DNA of 64,000 nt, taken from NCBI GenBank assembly GCA_914767715.1, contig OU612066.1, positions 7,633,001 through 7,697,000 of the forward strand, in the 5' to 3' direction. The stretch is from Membranipora membranacea. Taxonomy: Eukaryota; Bryozoa; Gymnolaemata; Cheilostomatida; Membraniporidae. Positions 28,301 through 43,300 of the stretch are shown in pieces; position 1 is the stretch's first letter, and each line of letters starts with the position of its first letter. The position numbers were made by a program, and so were the translations under genes. The notes beneath the pieces were generated by a model that had not been told where the DNA came from, searched no databases, and was given only the letters and a program-made list of their open reading frames with translations.

Positions 28301-31300
28301 ATAGGGACTGGCTACTTTTCCTAGTCATTGGTTTGTTTCAATCATACCACATTGTGCATACGAAGGTCAGTGCACAGTTTAAGATTTGCAGTTTCTTACA
28401 CTGAGGAGCTGGTATGAGATACGGATAGCCCCGCTGCAGCCACATTGGCAGATTTCTAGGACACTTGGGAGTCACTCTTAACCCTGAAATATTTAAAATA
28501 AATCATCATGTAGATTCAAAATGATTTCGGTTCATATATCTCTCATGTGGTAAGCTAGCATCTTCCAATTATGATTTTTTGATGAATTTTCAGTAATGAG
28601 ATCATCGATCGTTGTTGCATTTTTTATCCGGTCACTCTCACTTTTGTCGTGACTTTTTGGCCGTTTGTGGTGATGCCCTTTATATTTAAACTATCATCAA
28701 ATCATTTTTTCAATATTATATGGGCTTGACTTTTCTACTTTGGGATAGGCTTGAATATTAAACTACCAGCCCAAAGAGTTTAACTGGTAGATCTAGATCA
28801 GAGGTTACTGCTATTGCCCTAACGCATATGCCATATTCGCTATTTTCCACTGCACATTTTAGACTCACCTCTGATCTGTGTCAGAACATGAGCCAAATGT
28901 GGTATACCTAGAAAGTTTTTGATACTCTTCTTGGTACTCTCAATGAACTGGTCCCATAGCTGCTCCAGCTTTTTCGCTAATGAGGCATCACTGGGGATCA
29001 AAAGAAACATTACCATATACATGCTACGGATCACTACATTTTGATTAACTTTTTACCATAGTGTCATTGTACTCAGCATGACAAGTTCCATATCCTAAAT
29101 AGCTTGCCCTGTCTAGGACTTCCTCCTCAAAATCTTTTAATGTGTTGATCTAATGGCATAGTAGTAATAATTTAGAGTTATATCAGCACATTTACATCAT
29201 AAACTCACTCTTGCAGTGAGGCCATGATTTTTTTCAAGACATCTTCTGACGTTTGAAGAGCATTTTTGCAGTCAACCTCTGCTTGCCTTGCTTGCTCCTC
29301 TTTTATGTGCCGCTGCTTCAGTTTATACTGTTCAAACCAGTCCATCATGGTGTCTAAAATCGATGGGCTAGGTAACAGTGATTTCAGAAAAATGAATCAT
29401 TTAGTGTTTTTACTGGTCAATCACAAATTTCATTAGGTGATAGTGATATTTATAGCAATTTAGCAAGACAACTCATCCCTTACTTAGTGAGAGGTTGATC
29501 ACTAACTTAGTTATTTATACTGCCATTATTAAAGATTTTGTTGGAAACTGAACTCTTGCAGCAGGTAGCATCAATGAACTAGAACTATATTATTGTAATT
29601 CAAATATTGCACTGCAATGATGCAGAAAATGTCATAATCACCAATTTCAACCTACCCAGTTCGGCACGGTCCCCAAGTTCATTGACACTCTGCACAGCTA
29701 ACGCTTCATCGAAATCTCTATCCTCCTCAATCACCTCTTCTATAAGAACTTGCTGCTTTCTTTTCATATTCTCAAACGACAGATACTCCTGTCCTGTCTC
29801 CATATCCTGTTCCGCATTGAGATTGCTGTCACCGGTATTTGGGTCGAACGAGTTGATGAATTGAAGGAGCTGTACAGGGTCAACAGTTTGTATCATTGCT
29901 AGCAGTGGCAATGTCTAAATTGAGAGGAATAAGGAAATGATAAATCGGATGAGACATCCTGCATATAATTTCAGGTTTTGTTACATTTTGTAGAATAGCA
30001 GCGCCTAGGTAGGTAACGTAAATCATCAGACACTCTCATCAAGGTCTGGGCCAACAGCAAAAATCGTTGATCATTCTTGCAACTTGTACATACGGGCTAG
30101 GTCTTAACCATCTTTTGCATAGCTGAAATGAGTCTGTAGTTAGTTGGTTAAAAAATCCCAATGGTTAGTCACTCACCACATCGTGGCGGAGAAATAGTGT
30201 GCGTTAAGGGCGAGGCTGCAATGTCTGCGCCAATTTGCTCTCAGTTTGTAGGCAGGTCGGTGCACACCTGGGGGTCCAACAACTCCCAGTAGTCAGTGGA
30301 CTGCAGTGAAATTCGAACCCACGACCTTCAACATTTGCATGATGAAGGACCGGCGCTCTAACCACTGAGCCACCTCTTACGTGGCAACACTTCATTGCAA
30401 CTTGAAATATCACCTTGAATATTTGACTCCAATCAAATTTTGAAAGATAAGTTGTGAATAAAATAAAATGATCAAAAAAACCTCATACCTGTGGTAGCAC
30501 TTTTGGAGAAGGATCTCCAAGGAATGTACCCAGCTCTTTTCTTAGCACTACTAGCTGCTCTGTGGTGAAGAAATTCAGTTCAGAGTGCTCTCTAAAATTG
30601 AACAAAACTTATGAATGATCCTTTAATTGCTGCTACATCCTTGAGGTGGTAATTGAAAATTAAATTGCGTTGTGTTGGATACAGTAATCTTTTTCTATAA
30701 TCTAGCTGCAATGCTCATCATGATAGTCACCATGACCGAATTGTAGCAGGTGGCTTTTGAATACTAATTTGAATTCAATCAAAGATCATTCCAGCTTGCT
30801 GTGAAACCATCTTTCTGTGACCATGGAATCAACTATAATTCTACAGAGTAATTCAGTGTCACCTCCAAATTCTTTTTTTAAATATTGCTGATTAAAATGT
30901 CATCTATTAGTGCTTGTCTTCAATTAAATTGATTCGAATTCAGAGGCAGCCTTTCCTGTGATCGACGTTCCCCAAAGCAGGCCAACCATGTGCAAGTGGA
31001 AAAATTGAACGTTACCGTCGGCTATTGACCATAGAACTCCTCCATTTATCAGTGCATGCCCTCATATATCTGTATATATCTTCACAGTAGGCTATCGCGT
31101 CCTGGTCCTCTCTTTTGCCTCTCATCACTTTTCCAATGGACTGAAGAGACACTTTAATGGCTGTTTTGTGATTAGGGTTACAGTGAATCACCACAAGCAT
31201 ATCATCAAACTGTATACAGCCCTCACGACGTATATCAATGTACGCTCCTGCAAGATTTTCAACAGCATCCCGCATCTATGGAAAAATCATGACAGTCATA

Positions 31301-34300
31301 GTGGGAAGAGGTTATCGTCACACACCCACAGAGAATAAACCTTATCTTGTGAAAACATGATACCTGCAATCCTATAAGACTGCTGCTTTAGCTCAAGTTT
31401 TTGTCAAATTTTTTTTTCATCCATGTAAACATTCCAATATAACAATTGCTAATTACTTTTCATGATTATCAATTCACAATTATTAGCATTATTCCAACAA
31501 TTACTCAAAGTTAAAGTAACAAAATAAAAGCCGTTGAGATGAGGTAGCTCAAGAATGTTCTCTTTTGCAACAGATAAAAGGTTCAATAAACTCACACTTT
31601 CAAAACGCTGTATGGTTTCTTTGTTCTCCTTTTGCTGCTCTCCAGCTACTAATGTAAGCTTACTCTGTAGCTCTTTGAGCTGTGAGTAGGAGTACACCTT
31701 TTCCTTCTCCTGGTCTTTTATACCAACACGGCATTTGAGTTGTATTACATCTTCCAGAGACTACAATCCATAACAGTTTGAAAAGAGGCCTCTGGGATCA
31801 TGATAAAACAAAATAATATTTTGTTTATTACTAGTTGTTTTATCATGAAAAATTATAACTGTCAATTAAAGCTATAATAGCGCTTTTTTGGATAGAAGGT
31901 TTTGCATGGGTGAAAAATATGTCTAATCACAGCCAGTTATCATATTTTTGAAAAGATTGTCCCAAACTTCAGGGCACCATGATCTGGAATCTAAGCATTT
32001 CATACATATTTATATGTAATAGAGCGATAAAGAGGGGAAAACCTTGGTGGTTGAGAAAATTCAAGAACTTTATATTTATTTAAACCTAATGGTTTCAACT
32101 GTGTCAAGGGCGATTTAAAAATTTGCCATGGTGCTCTTAATAAGACTGAGGCCTTCAATAGAATACCAAATATGGGGAGGAGCATCTATAGCTTTAACTA
32201 AGTCGTATCAGTTGCATAAAAATATCACAAAAAAACTAATATAAAACGCTTACAAACCTTGAAGTCCTTGCTGTAGTCATGGATATTGCCCACAAAATAC
32301 AGGCCAGTCTCGTTAATTGAAGTAGCTTGAGCGATTGATTTCATCTCCACATTTCCAAAGTGAGTTTTGACCTTTTTCAGCCACTCTAGTTCTGAGTTGG
32401 AGGCTTCCTAGATTAGAAAATGTCATGGTCACTCAAAGATGGCTTAACTTTACTCTTCATGCATCGTAATTTAGCAAGCCTCAAATTCATAGTCTGTGAA
32501 GAGACAGGGTTGAAATGTAGATTCAGGATGCTTAAAACATTTAACACATTCATGTGAATGGAACAAAGTTCAGCTAAACCTACCAAATTGTTGATCAATT
32601 CATGATTGGTTTCCAGAGCTTCCCACACTTTGGTACAAAATCCGATGAACTTTCCATAGTCAGCACCATCTTGCTCATCATTGAGGTCATAGATGAGCGG
32701 GCTGTAGCCTGTCAGTGCATTGAGAAGATACCGAGTCTTCTGTGCAGCAAGATCATCTTCTCCCAGTGTGCTACTAGCCAAGTCCACAAAGTTGCTGATG
32801 TCTTTTTCTAAAATGGAAACAAATTAAGTTTAGCTTCTGGCTGAAGTTTGGCATGACAGTAATGTAAATGACCTAATGCTAATGACATGGAACTTTTTTG
32901 AAAGTGCTGTCTGTATGGATAGCTTCAATTTTATCTGACTGGGGACTTTTCTTCCTTGTACAATCAATCAGTCCAGTTTTTAACTTACTAGGGACTTCCT
33001 TTCTTATCCAATCAATCAGTTCTTTGCATTTAAGAAAAGCTCTCAGACACTGAAGTTTCTGTGGTTGGCATGAAATATCCCGAATACGATCAGCACTTGT
33101 CACTAATGCATCACTGATGTCCTTCAGCTGAAGCTTCTTATTCCCCTACAATATTGAACAGATGGATTGTACACGGTATAATTTATTTTATGTAACTCAA
33201 AGGGACTCAGAAATCGGGCTTTAAAACTATATTATACTGTGAAGAGAGCCATGAACAAGCTGGATATAGACAGAGCCGACTGGCAAATGGGGGCAAAAAG
33301 TGAGTGGAGTGGAGATGTATGATTCAACCAAAATGAACACGGTCATTGTCGAATTGACAGACTGCTATGATGATGCTAAGATTGGCTTGGAAAGTTGGCA
33401 GCTGACAAAATAAGGGGGCCTATTCATTGACTACACCAAAGTGACAATACTTGACTACATTTGACGTATTAGGATATGATGTGATAAATTGTTACATACA
33501 GATTCTATAATCTTGTCCATATCCGAGAAGTCTCCTGTCAGTTTGAATTGATCCTTGAGATCCAGTATGACCATTGCCCCCTCAGTGTACTGGTCAAGTC
33601 GTGAGCATAACCAAATCTGTCTCTTCCTCTCATGAAATTTATCTTTGGGAAGCATGTAAGCCAGTTCTTTTACAAGCTCTGTCACATTATCATCAAAGTA
33701 ACTTCTTGTTGCATCCCCTAGCTCTTTTATAGAGAGCGTACCTAGCAACGAAACATAAACACAACTTGTTTGCCGACATGATCTTCTCTTTTTTCACTTG
33801 TTCATGTTTGCCCCCAATTTAATGATATATCGCATTGAGCTTTCAAAATCTAAGTGGAGCAAGCTTTTGTCAAATAACTCACCATCATCCAACTTGGTTC
33901 TTATCACTTTGTATTGCTCAAGTGCTCTCTCATAAAGTGTTACAACTTCCTCAAATACACCCTGGGTCGCACTCTTGATCTGGTGATCAAACAGTTTGGC
34001 AAATATTAGTCTCTTGCGATTTGCCTGCACATTGTAAAGGATTCTCTGCACACTATCATGTACTGATGGGCAGATTATCTGGATTGTGATCGGTTGAACA
34101 GTGTCACAGAAACGTCTCCTTTCTGGTTGAAGTCTGAGCCATTCTTCAACTTGCCTTTGGTGATCTAACGGAAAGGTATTATACCCACTGATATATATAT
34201 TAATGGACCAGGGAAACATATATGAACCTTAGCAAGCATATGGCCATATTATATGAACTGTTGTAAGAGCAATTTTTACCGTTGATGAGTCCACAAGTTC

Positions 34301-37300
34301 AGTAATGCTACAGCCATTGACACAAATATATACATATATATATATATATTACAGTTTTCATAAAGAAGCTTGAGTTTTAGAAGGAATTGTAATTTTGACA
34401 TCAATCAATTCATAGCATAAAAGTCGCAGATTTTTATCTAGTTTCAATTACTGACACGAAGTTTAATACTGATAGATTTTCTCGACAAATAGCCAAACTG
34501 TATATTTACCACCAATCCATCAGTTCATGTCAGTGATTATGCCATAGACTTGTTATATTATACGATATATTAAGTCTATGGATTTTACCTTATACCAAAA
34601 TTTTGCATGATAAAATGCATGTGCAAAGTAGAATATTTTAATGAGAGGAAAAAAAAACATCCCAAAATGATACATGATTGATGGGATTAGACTAGAAACA
34701 AAATAACTTACCAAGCTTGACAGCCCTCTTTGAGTAGCCCCACAAATCAGACAGGGAGTTGTGGAATGCCATAAAGCTGTCCTGCTCTTGTTTCCTGGCA
34801 ACAAATACTTCACTAACCACCCTCAAACTTGACTTGAGCTGCTCAGACACTTCACATAGAGACATGACTTTTACTTTATTCCCTTCAAGAAAGTCAAACT
34901 CAGCAAAAGTGATTTCACCGTTTCGAAGTTTTGTTATGACAGCCTCGAGTGCTGAGTTAGACATTGCCAGTCTCTCCTTGTTTTTATCTGATATGAAGTC
35001 TTTCTGTTCTGCGCTGAGACTCACTAAAATCAAATCCAAATGATGAAGAGATAATTAGAATCTTGGCATTTATACCATAACAACTGATGGTAAAGACAGA
35101 AATATCAGGTGCTGAAATTTGAATTATTTTGTTGTAAAACAGTTTCTCCTGGTTTCCTGGCCAACCACTTTACTAGGGTGATTATCAACTCTGTGCTACT
35201 ATCTGCAACCTACTGGGTAACTTACTGAAAAACTTCCATACAGACACAAAGTTCCCCCATTTCACCATGTTCTTTACTATGTCCATAGTCTCCTCATTCT
35301 CCGCCTCCCAAGCCTTGGTAAGAGCGTGATTTACAAGTTTGCCCACCTTGACAGAAGCAGTTAGCCGAGAGCTGCCCCCATCCTTTAAAATTAAATAACA
35401 AGGCACAAAAACATCAAGGAGCATTGTCAAAGAATGAATAAATATATATTGCATATCACACGATGAATACAGTTAAATGGTTTATAGCAGTGCTGTCCCC
35501 AGCAAGACGGGTTAGGCGTACTGCCTTTCCATTAATGCAAGGAGCCTTTCCAATTTTCTATTGTCAATAATCATTTTCATCAGTAAAGATCAAGATACTC
35601 ATTAGGAAATAACAATTCAAGACTTGTCTTTATCTGCTATACATGTGTTGCTATGACATCAAGTATTTTTATCCTCCCCACCCAAAGAACAAGAGACTCA
35701 GGCTTTTAATCTTATGCTTTATTTCCTGTCATCCTCAATAAATCAGATTGAGTTTAATCCAGATCTTGGGCAAGAAAGATCCTGAGCTGATTTTGTATTG
35801 CATGCCAGTGTGAAAAACATGATAAAAGTTCACTATTCTTATTCAGAGGAGATTCGGTGCTAGCTTCCCCAATCTGTTACATGTTCTGGGTATTACTTGT
35901 ACACAGATAGCCCAACCATCAAATTGTTTGTTGGTGCTTTGTCCATTCCCACCTTTCCACTGAAAATCCTGGGGACAGCACTGGTTTATAGTAAAGATAG
36001 CACAGCACAATTTTACTGCCAAGTCACTGGGACCAAGCACCCCAAAGGCAGTAATGAGTACACACATTGAATAAAGTGCTGGTACTCATCGAAGTTCTGC
36101 GTCTCATATATTACCAGCTGATGTGCATGAGAATTGAACTCTGGGCATCAGATCGGTGATCCAACCTGCTATCCTAATTACCTAGAGCTATATGGTATAT
36201 GGTTATTAGCTAACAAGCCACTACTACAATTCACCATAGCCAAAAAATTATTTTTCAGTAGTTATTTGTTAGCAGTTAAGTACCTGTAGTAACTTCTCTG
36301 CGCGTGAAAATGCTGATGTAGCAACTGTTTCATCCATGGCAGGAACTTCAAAATCATTGTTACAGTACATTTCTATGATAGCACCAGGTGCCAAAGGAGC
36401 AATCTATTGCGAAGAAAAATAATCTGGCATCAGGAATAAATAAATATATCTTTCTCTGCAAATTCTAAAAATGACTGCGAGTTTCAACATTAGAAGATGA
36501 TTGAGACAGATATCCAGTATTCTTACATATGTCATTCATCAGCGACTGACATCATTTACGGCATCTGCACATGATGCTACAATACGTGAGCTGCCAAATC
36601 CGTTACTCCCACCCTTTCTGTTTTTAACCATGCAAAGAGTCCTTGCACTGGCTATTAAATGTACGTATTCCGTGTAAACATAACGTAAAACACGCAGAGT
36701 CATAAGAATATCAGGTGCAAATTCTAAAAAGGGAATTCATCAAAACTTGCTGAAATAGGGTTTTTTATCGTCTGCAAACTTCGGTCTCAAAAAATTGAAA
36801 AAATGTCTAGGTCTGATATGTAGAGTATATAATAATATCATGGTGGTATCAGCAGTATATGTTAATCCAACACAATACCGCAGGTGCAAACTGGTACAAA
36901 AACTAATACTGAGCAAAAGGGTTGCAACTATTTTTCGATCTACCTTTTCAAGACGACCATGCAGAGTTTTCGAGCAGTTGTTTGACCACCAGTGTTTTAG
37001 CTCAGGAGTGTCTACTTCAAACTTGAATAAAGTCTCCCATGCCTGAAAATCATTATTTTAAGAATGTTGACTGATTTGTAACCTAAATGGATTAAATTAA
37101 GCATCACTTTCAAAAAATCAGGATTCCTAGAGTAAAAAACCGAGTCATTGTTTTTTCTCGACTTGATTCAGGAGCAGATTGGTACTCTGAGTTTTAACCG
37201 AGTTTGGCCAACAGCTTTCACCACATGCAACAGAGACACTGTAGAGCCAGACATCGTGTCATATGTATGTCAAATTAATTGGACTCAACATCTCTTTCAT

Positions 37301-40300
37301 GGTTTTTCCTGAATAAGGAGCTAGTATCAACCACATGTCAGACCCATCACTATGATAATCTGCGCAGACCTCCCACAGGCACTAATTTTCTCTACCTTGT
37401 TCAATCCAAAAATAAACCAACAGCAAATTTTGTAGAAAAAATAATTTATAATGTATCAGTATGTATCATGGGATGAAATCATAAAGTTTATACCATACCT
37501 GGATTTCTGATTTTGTTATGTTTAGTCGTTGGCTCCCATAAGTACTCATGCTGTCAAAGACGTTGACCAGTCTATCTGACATAAATACTAATTGTGATCC
37601 ATGTTCGTTCATATTCAGTGAGCTGTCCTCTTTTATCAAGGCATCCATCACCAGCAGGTAAATGTGGAATGAACTGAGTATGGTATCACTCACATTGCGA
37701 GTATAAGCTGGAAATACTTTATCAAATATCCCATGGGACACCGTACGTAAACAATCAGAACCAACAACTCCGTCGCTGCAATGGATACAAAAATCATAAA
37801 CATGACAAAACATTGGAATGCGAGAATCGATATTAAAGGGTTGTCAATCAGAAAGACTTGCCTTCAATTGTTACTATGCTATTGAAACCCTTGTTTAAAA
37901 TGAATGTCTTGAGTGCCAACTTCTAAGTTTCTATTGAAAAGCAATATCAGACTAATGGTTGGATCAGCAGAGTATAGTTTATGATATATGAACGAAATCA
38001 TATTTCCAAGATCTTAGATATTATCATCTGTCTCATCTGCTCTGGGGAGAGGGAGTTCATTGCTCTAACTTACCTGTTGACTGTTTTGTTTCGAATTACC
38101 AAGTACGCACGTAGTGTGCGGATGATCTCTTCTTTCTGTAAAACATGAACTTGAGATTTAATTAAGTAGCCTCACAATTCACAAATATTTTTGTTCTCCT
38201 TTTCTTTTTCCTTTTCTTTTCATTTTCTTTCCTTTTTCTCTTTTCTTCCTTTCCTTTTTATGTCATTAATATACAATGCTGTTGATATTGTATTGTTGCT
38301 GGTATAGATAGTTGTAGATGTTTCATGATATATTCATACTATATCCCAACTTAAATCTCAATTGATTAGATCCGTGTTGAGTGACAAAACATTACATACT
38401 CTCACAAAATAGATAAATCCCTAACTCAGATGAAGTAGATGGGGAAATCTTGTTTTATTAAGATTGTGAAATGTTTTGCTTGGAATTGTTCATGTCATTT
38501 GAAATTACATATGGCATGAACCATTTTAATTATATAACAAAAGAACGAAAATATGTGTAAAACATCCATGTACTAACCATATTACTACGCCAATACTCTT
38601 GCTGATGTAGATGTTTTACTGCACAGGCTAGTATTCCATCTAGTGGTAAATACAGCAATCTCTCATCCATAAAGCTCTGCAGCATGTGAATGAACTGCCG
38701 GCTAGTTAGAGATGTCAGTAGGCTGTAGGGGAGAATCTTGTCATATGGAAAGAACGGGCTGAGTAGTTTCAGAGCTGTTTCCCATTGGTTGCTGCAATAA
38801 AAAGATATATTTAGGTTATCAGGTTAGACTAGTGGTTAGCGGGTTGGATCATCGATCTGACGACCGGGGTTCGATTCCCGTGCATGTCCACTGGTGTTAT
38901 CTGAAAAGCCGAGTTCGGTAGGGTGTTCCAATGAGTACCAGCGCTTCATGCGATGTAGGTACTCATTAGTCAGGGTTGACTATAAAGTGCTTGGACCCAG
39001 TGACTGGGCGGTAATGATGTAGTGTTCACCGCTTAAAAGTACCCATTGTGGCTTACATTAAGCGGTATATAAAACAACTCATTATCATTAATATTATCAT
39101 ATATTGATTGATTTGCTATAATTATTTTCAACGCCTCTTCTACTGTATTCGGGAGGGACTAGTCTAGACTAGCCTAGTTAAGCGGACATTTTCGTAAGTT
39201 TTTTATGCCACCTCGTCTATGAAAGAATTCTCTCAGGGACAGCTTTTGTGAAGCCTATTTATTTGTGTCAACTTAACTTGTATTCAAGGACAGTAGCTTG
39301 TCAATGTAGAATTTGTTTACAAGATACGACAGTTATGCATTTGTCATCCGTTTCCAGGTGCCAAGTCTTCCTAATCACTTGCGTTCCGTCACAAACTGGG
39401 CCAAGTAGTGCAGATACTCAAGGCATGACTCTCAGGGGCAGTCCTTACTTACTCTTGTTTGTGCCTCCTCTCATGTTGTACAATCGCCTCTTTCACCGAC
39501 TCCATCCCCCATCGATCCTTCGATATATTTGTAGGCTGATTGTTGACAGCAGAAGTGTTCTGGACCAGGTGGATAAGAGGTATCGTTAGTAGCCATGCGT
39601 CTCCATCAGATTCCGCAAGTACTCTGGCAGTGTATTGTAGGGCTGGCAGCAACAATCTGAAACAAATATCACTTGGTGCAACACATAGAGAGTGAAACCA
39701 GGTTCAGAATTTTCTTGAGCACAAAGAGTTGAGGGTTTCTATATTTTGAAGAATTCTACTACTGTTATCATTTCTATGGTGTTGGGTAGACAAAAAATAC
39801 ATACTGAGGGTATCCTTTTTCAGCAGCATCCTCAGACTGACTCATTATACTCTCATGCCGTGGTAATAGCGAGCCAATCCTATCCATAGCTTGTAGAAGA
39901 CATTGCCTTACAATGTCCTTACCAGTCCTCAAGTAGGAGATGTTGTTGAACTTCAGTGATGACAGCCATAGTATTCCTAACAAGGATCTCAAAAGAAGGA
40001 GAGCATCTTCGGATGTGGCCATAATTCTCTCCAACTCGCCCATACAACTTTTGGTATAATCCTCGTACACCTAACATACAAATATCATATTTGTCGACAA
40101 TCATTTTGCAGCAAAGTAACATTTTCTACCACTGACAGCTAGAGTTGACATTCATTTCAAAGATAAATTCTTCACCTGGTAAAGTATTAAATGTGGTTTC
40201 TAATTGAAACATCATTAATTACCAAACCATTTACAGAAACAAACTTTTGAAGTCACCAACTCTACTCTTACCTTACGGAGAACTCGCTGTGCACTCTTTT

Positions 40301-43300
40301 CCTTTTCTCGGGTATCATATGTGTTATACACATTAGGGTAGCCAGCGAGATGATCTGACTGTCTTCTGTCAACTGCACTTATGTGGGAAATCAACTCATT
40401 GAGGCCAGTACCTCGATCTAACTCTCCAATAAGGTCTGGTAACATTGACCGGACTCCTCTTTCTCTCTGGGCATCTCTAGAATTATTGTTGGTTGTGAAG
40501 AACTCTGAGAACTTTGTGAGAGCTTTTCTCCACAGAGGCGCTTCATCCTTCATCATAATGACCCCATCATACATTGTTGTATCTTTGTTTATTGCTTAGC
40601 AAGGAAGAAATGACAGACATTGAATTCCTTTTGTTTAGAAAAGCAAAGAGCAGCAAATGTAATATGAGAATGCAGAGATACTGACCTATGATAGGCCATA
40701 ATGTCTATGTGCTCAAATCAGACTGAATCGCTATTGGTGGCATTCAATTCTCAACCACCAATGGCCGTTGATTATAATGAAATGCCACTCATACAAGCCT
40801 GGACTGTGTTTGAGCTCTGAAACTATGTGTAACCAAATTTGCTGTTTTTTAAATTTTCATTAAATTACCTGAAAGATTTAGGCATCGATTGATAATCGTA
40901 TCGTGAAAACCGGTTTTGCCAAGCCATTCATATGCATCAGCATTGTTTGAGTGTTCTCCATCATGAATAAAATATTTGTATTCATAACGTGTGTCTCTAC
41001 AGGCTGTAGTCCAAACACCTGTCCATATATCTGTAGCACTGAAAATGAGCTTAGTATGTGAGTCATGTCAAAATAACTATAACAAGCAATATTATCACTT
41101 GGGTGGAACGGGTATATGAATATGAGAACAGTATCAATTATATCAAAACATTTCAGATACGGGTGGGGTGCTGGTTGGTGTGAAACAAAATTACTGAACT
41201 CCGGTAAAAACAATCCAGAAGAGCAAAGATTTTCACCCCCAGTATTATATAATTCATGGGATAATGCGTTGAACAATGTTTTGTTTATGAATATCGCTAT
41301 AGAAATTTCGAAAAAAGGATCCTTAACATAAGTGAGTGTCTATTTTCAAAGTGTATTCCACCTATAAACACTGAAAAATCATTCAAGCTAGGCGCACCTT
41401 TTTTCGAGAACAAGCAGTGTCCTCCAGCCATCATATCTTCCTTTGCTTCGTATTTCCACAATAGGTCTCTTCCGAACATCAGAAAAATGCTGCAATATGA
41501 TTTCCGCTAAAACTACCTTGAATGTTATCTTCCGTTCTGTATGGGTCCTAAACCAGAGAATATGCAATAAAAAATATTCAATGTGCAGAGCTTAACCAAA
41601 CCCATCGATGTGTGAATAATTATGCAGGCAAGTGAGCTAAGTGGGTGGCTAGCCTGTCTTGACAAGCTTTGTTTGGTGGGGGGGGGGGGGGGGTGAACAA
41701 AGCTTGTCAACTCATGCGAGCTCAAAATCGAAATGTGTTGATATAAGGAGTGTCCCCTCTTGAGATTGGGTAGATAACTTCTTGATCACACTAACCAATT
41801 TGTATAGGAAAAGCAGAGTTGTCTCTTTGAGATATTCACCCAGTTCTGGAATATCCCAGAAATTGTTGTTCAATCATTTAAGTAGCTGGAGTAAGTGTTG
41901 CATGAACTTTGCGTAATGAAAGTTTGGCGAGAGAATCTGCAAAATACTTTTTCGCAGAGCAGGGTTTACTTAGAGTTTTATGTTGAGATATACTAAGGTA
42001 TTTTGACAACATACCTGTCATGCCTCTGAGTTGAAAGCTTTTGTTGACTTCTTTTGTCACCGCCTGTTGGAACCTCAACAATATGTATCTGCATATGTGA
42101 AAAATATTAATTAGATAGAACCCACATTCCACCATTTCTCTGGTCCTGGCCCTGGCCCCTATTCTGGAATACACACATTTTGTTTTCGACATGTTCAAAA
42201 AAAAGATTGGTGGTCGGTCTTGTTTATGAAAATTTTGTTTTGAAATTTTTGCAGGGCATTTAGCTCGGGATAACCAAATCATGTGTTAGCTAGCCGCTCT
42301 GCGAAGTCTTTACACACTGCTTTGTGACAAAAGACATATGGGACACAGTCAAAAAACACACTCGCCTAGCCTATATATATATACAGGTTCTTCCAAACAG
42401 CTTACAGCCGTGTACTAACCAATGCGAGCTGGTGTCTTTCGAAAATATCATTGAGGTTTCGAGCATGTTTGTTGATGAACTTTCTGAACCCGTTTATGTG
42501 ATCTCTGTACTGTTTTGACTGTTTCCACTGACTGTGATTACGATGAAGGAACCTGTCATCATCAAACTTGACCAGTCGTCTCTGGGCTTTGTCACATGCC
42601 TCAAGTAATGCCCTCTCAGTTTTGCCAGCAGCCTTAGCATCGTCCGCTTTTTTCTTTATATCCTCAAACAATGCAATTATGTCATGATCACTGTAATCTG
42701 CAAAAATAAAGAATTCATCTTTTCTTTCCGTCAATTTTTGAACAGTATATATACCAAGGCGCCTAGATTTTGACGATTGGCCTAAGGCAAGATTCTGTTG
42801 CATCACACCAGTAACACTTTGGTTGTAGCAATTGCTGCAACAAATTCAGGTATTCTAACAGCCTTTTGTCCAGCTTAGCACCATTCCTCAACATTGTCAA
42901 AGACTGCTTAGGACACTGGCCCCGAAAAACAAATACTTTGGTTTCAAATTGGTATCAGGGTGGTACACTGCATTTAGCGCTAACAATGACAAAACTGCCC
43001 TGAGTTGTATCTCAGTTTTGCACTGTGTTTTTTCTGGAGTTTCTTCAACCGCTACCAATGCCCAACCTGGTTTGACTAACAGAATATGCACTTAAGATTT
43101 AGATTTTAGCTCTATATGGAAATTGCACAATACACACGGGGCAAATACCTTGATGAAACTATCAAGGACCCACCTTGAGAAACCACTGCCGAGGTGTTAG
43201 CACTACCCTTGCTATCTGCAGCAGTTTTACTCCTCGTACGATCAGATATACCTCCTGCTGCTGTATAATATAAATACAGACAATATGTGAAATGAATCAA

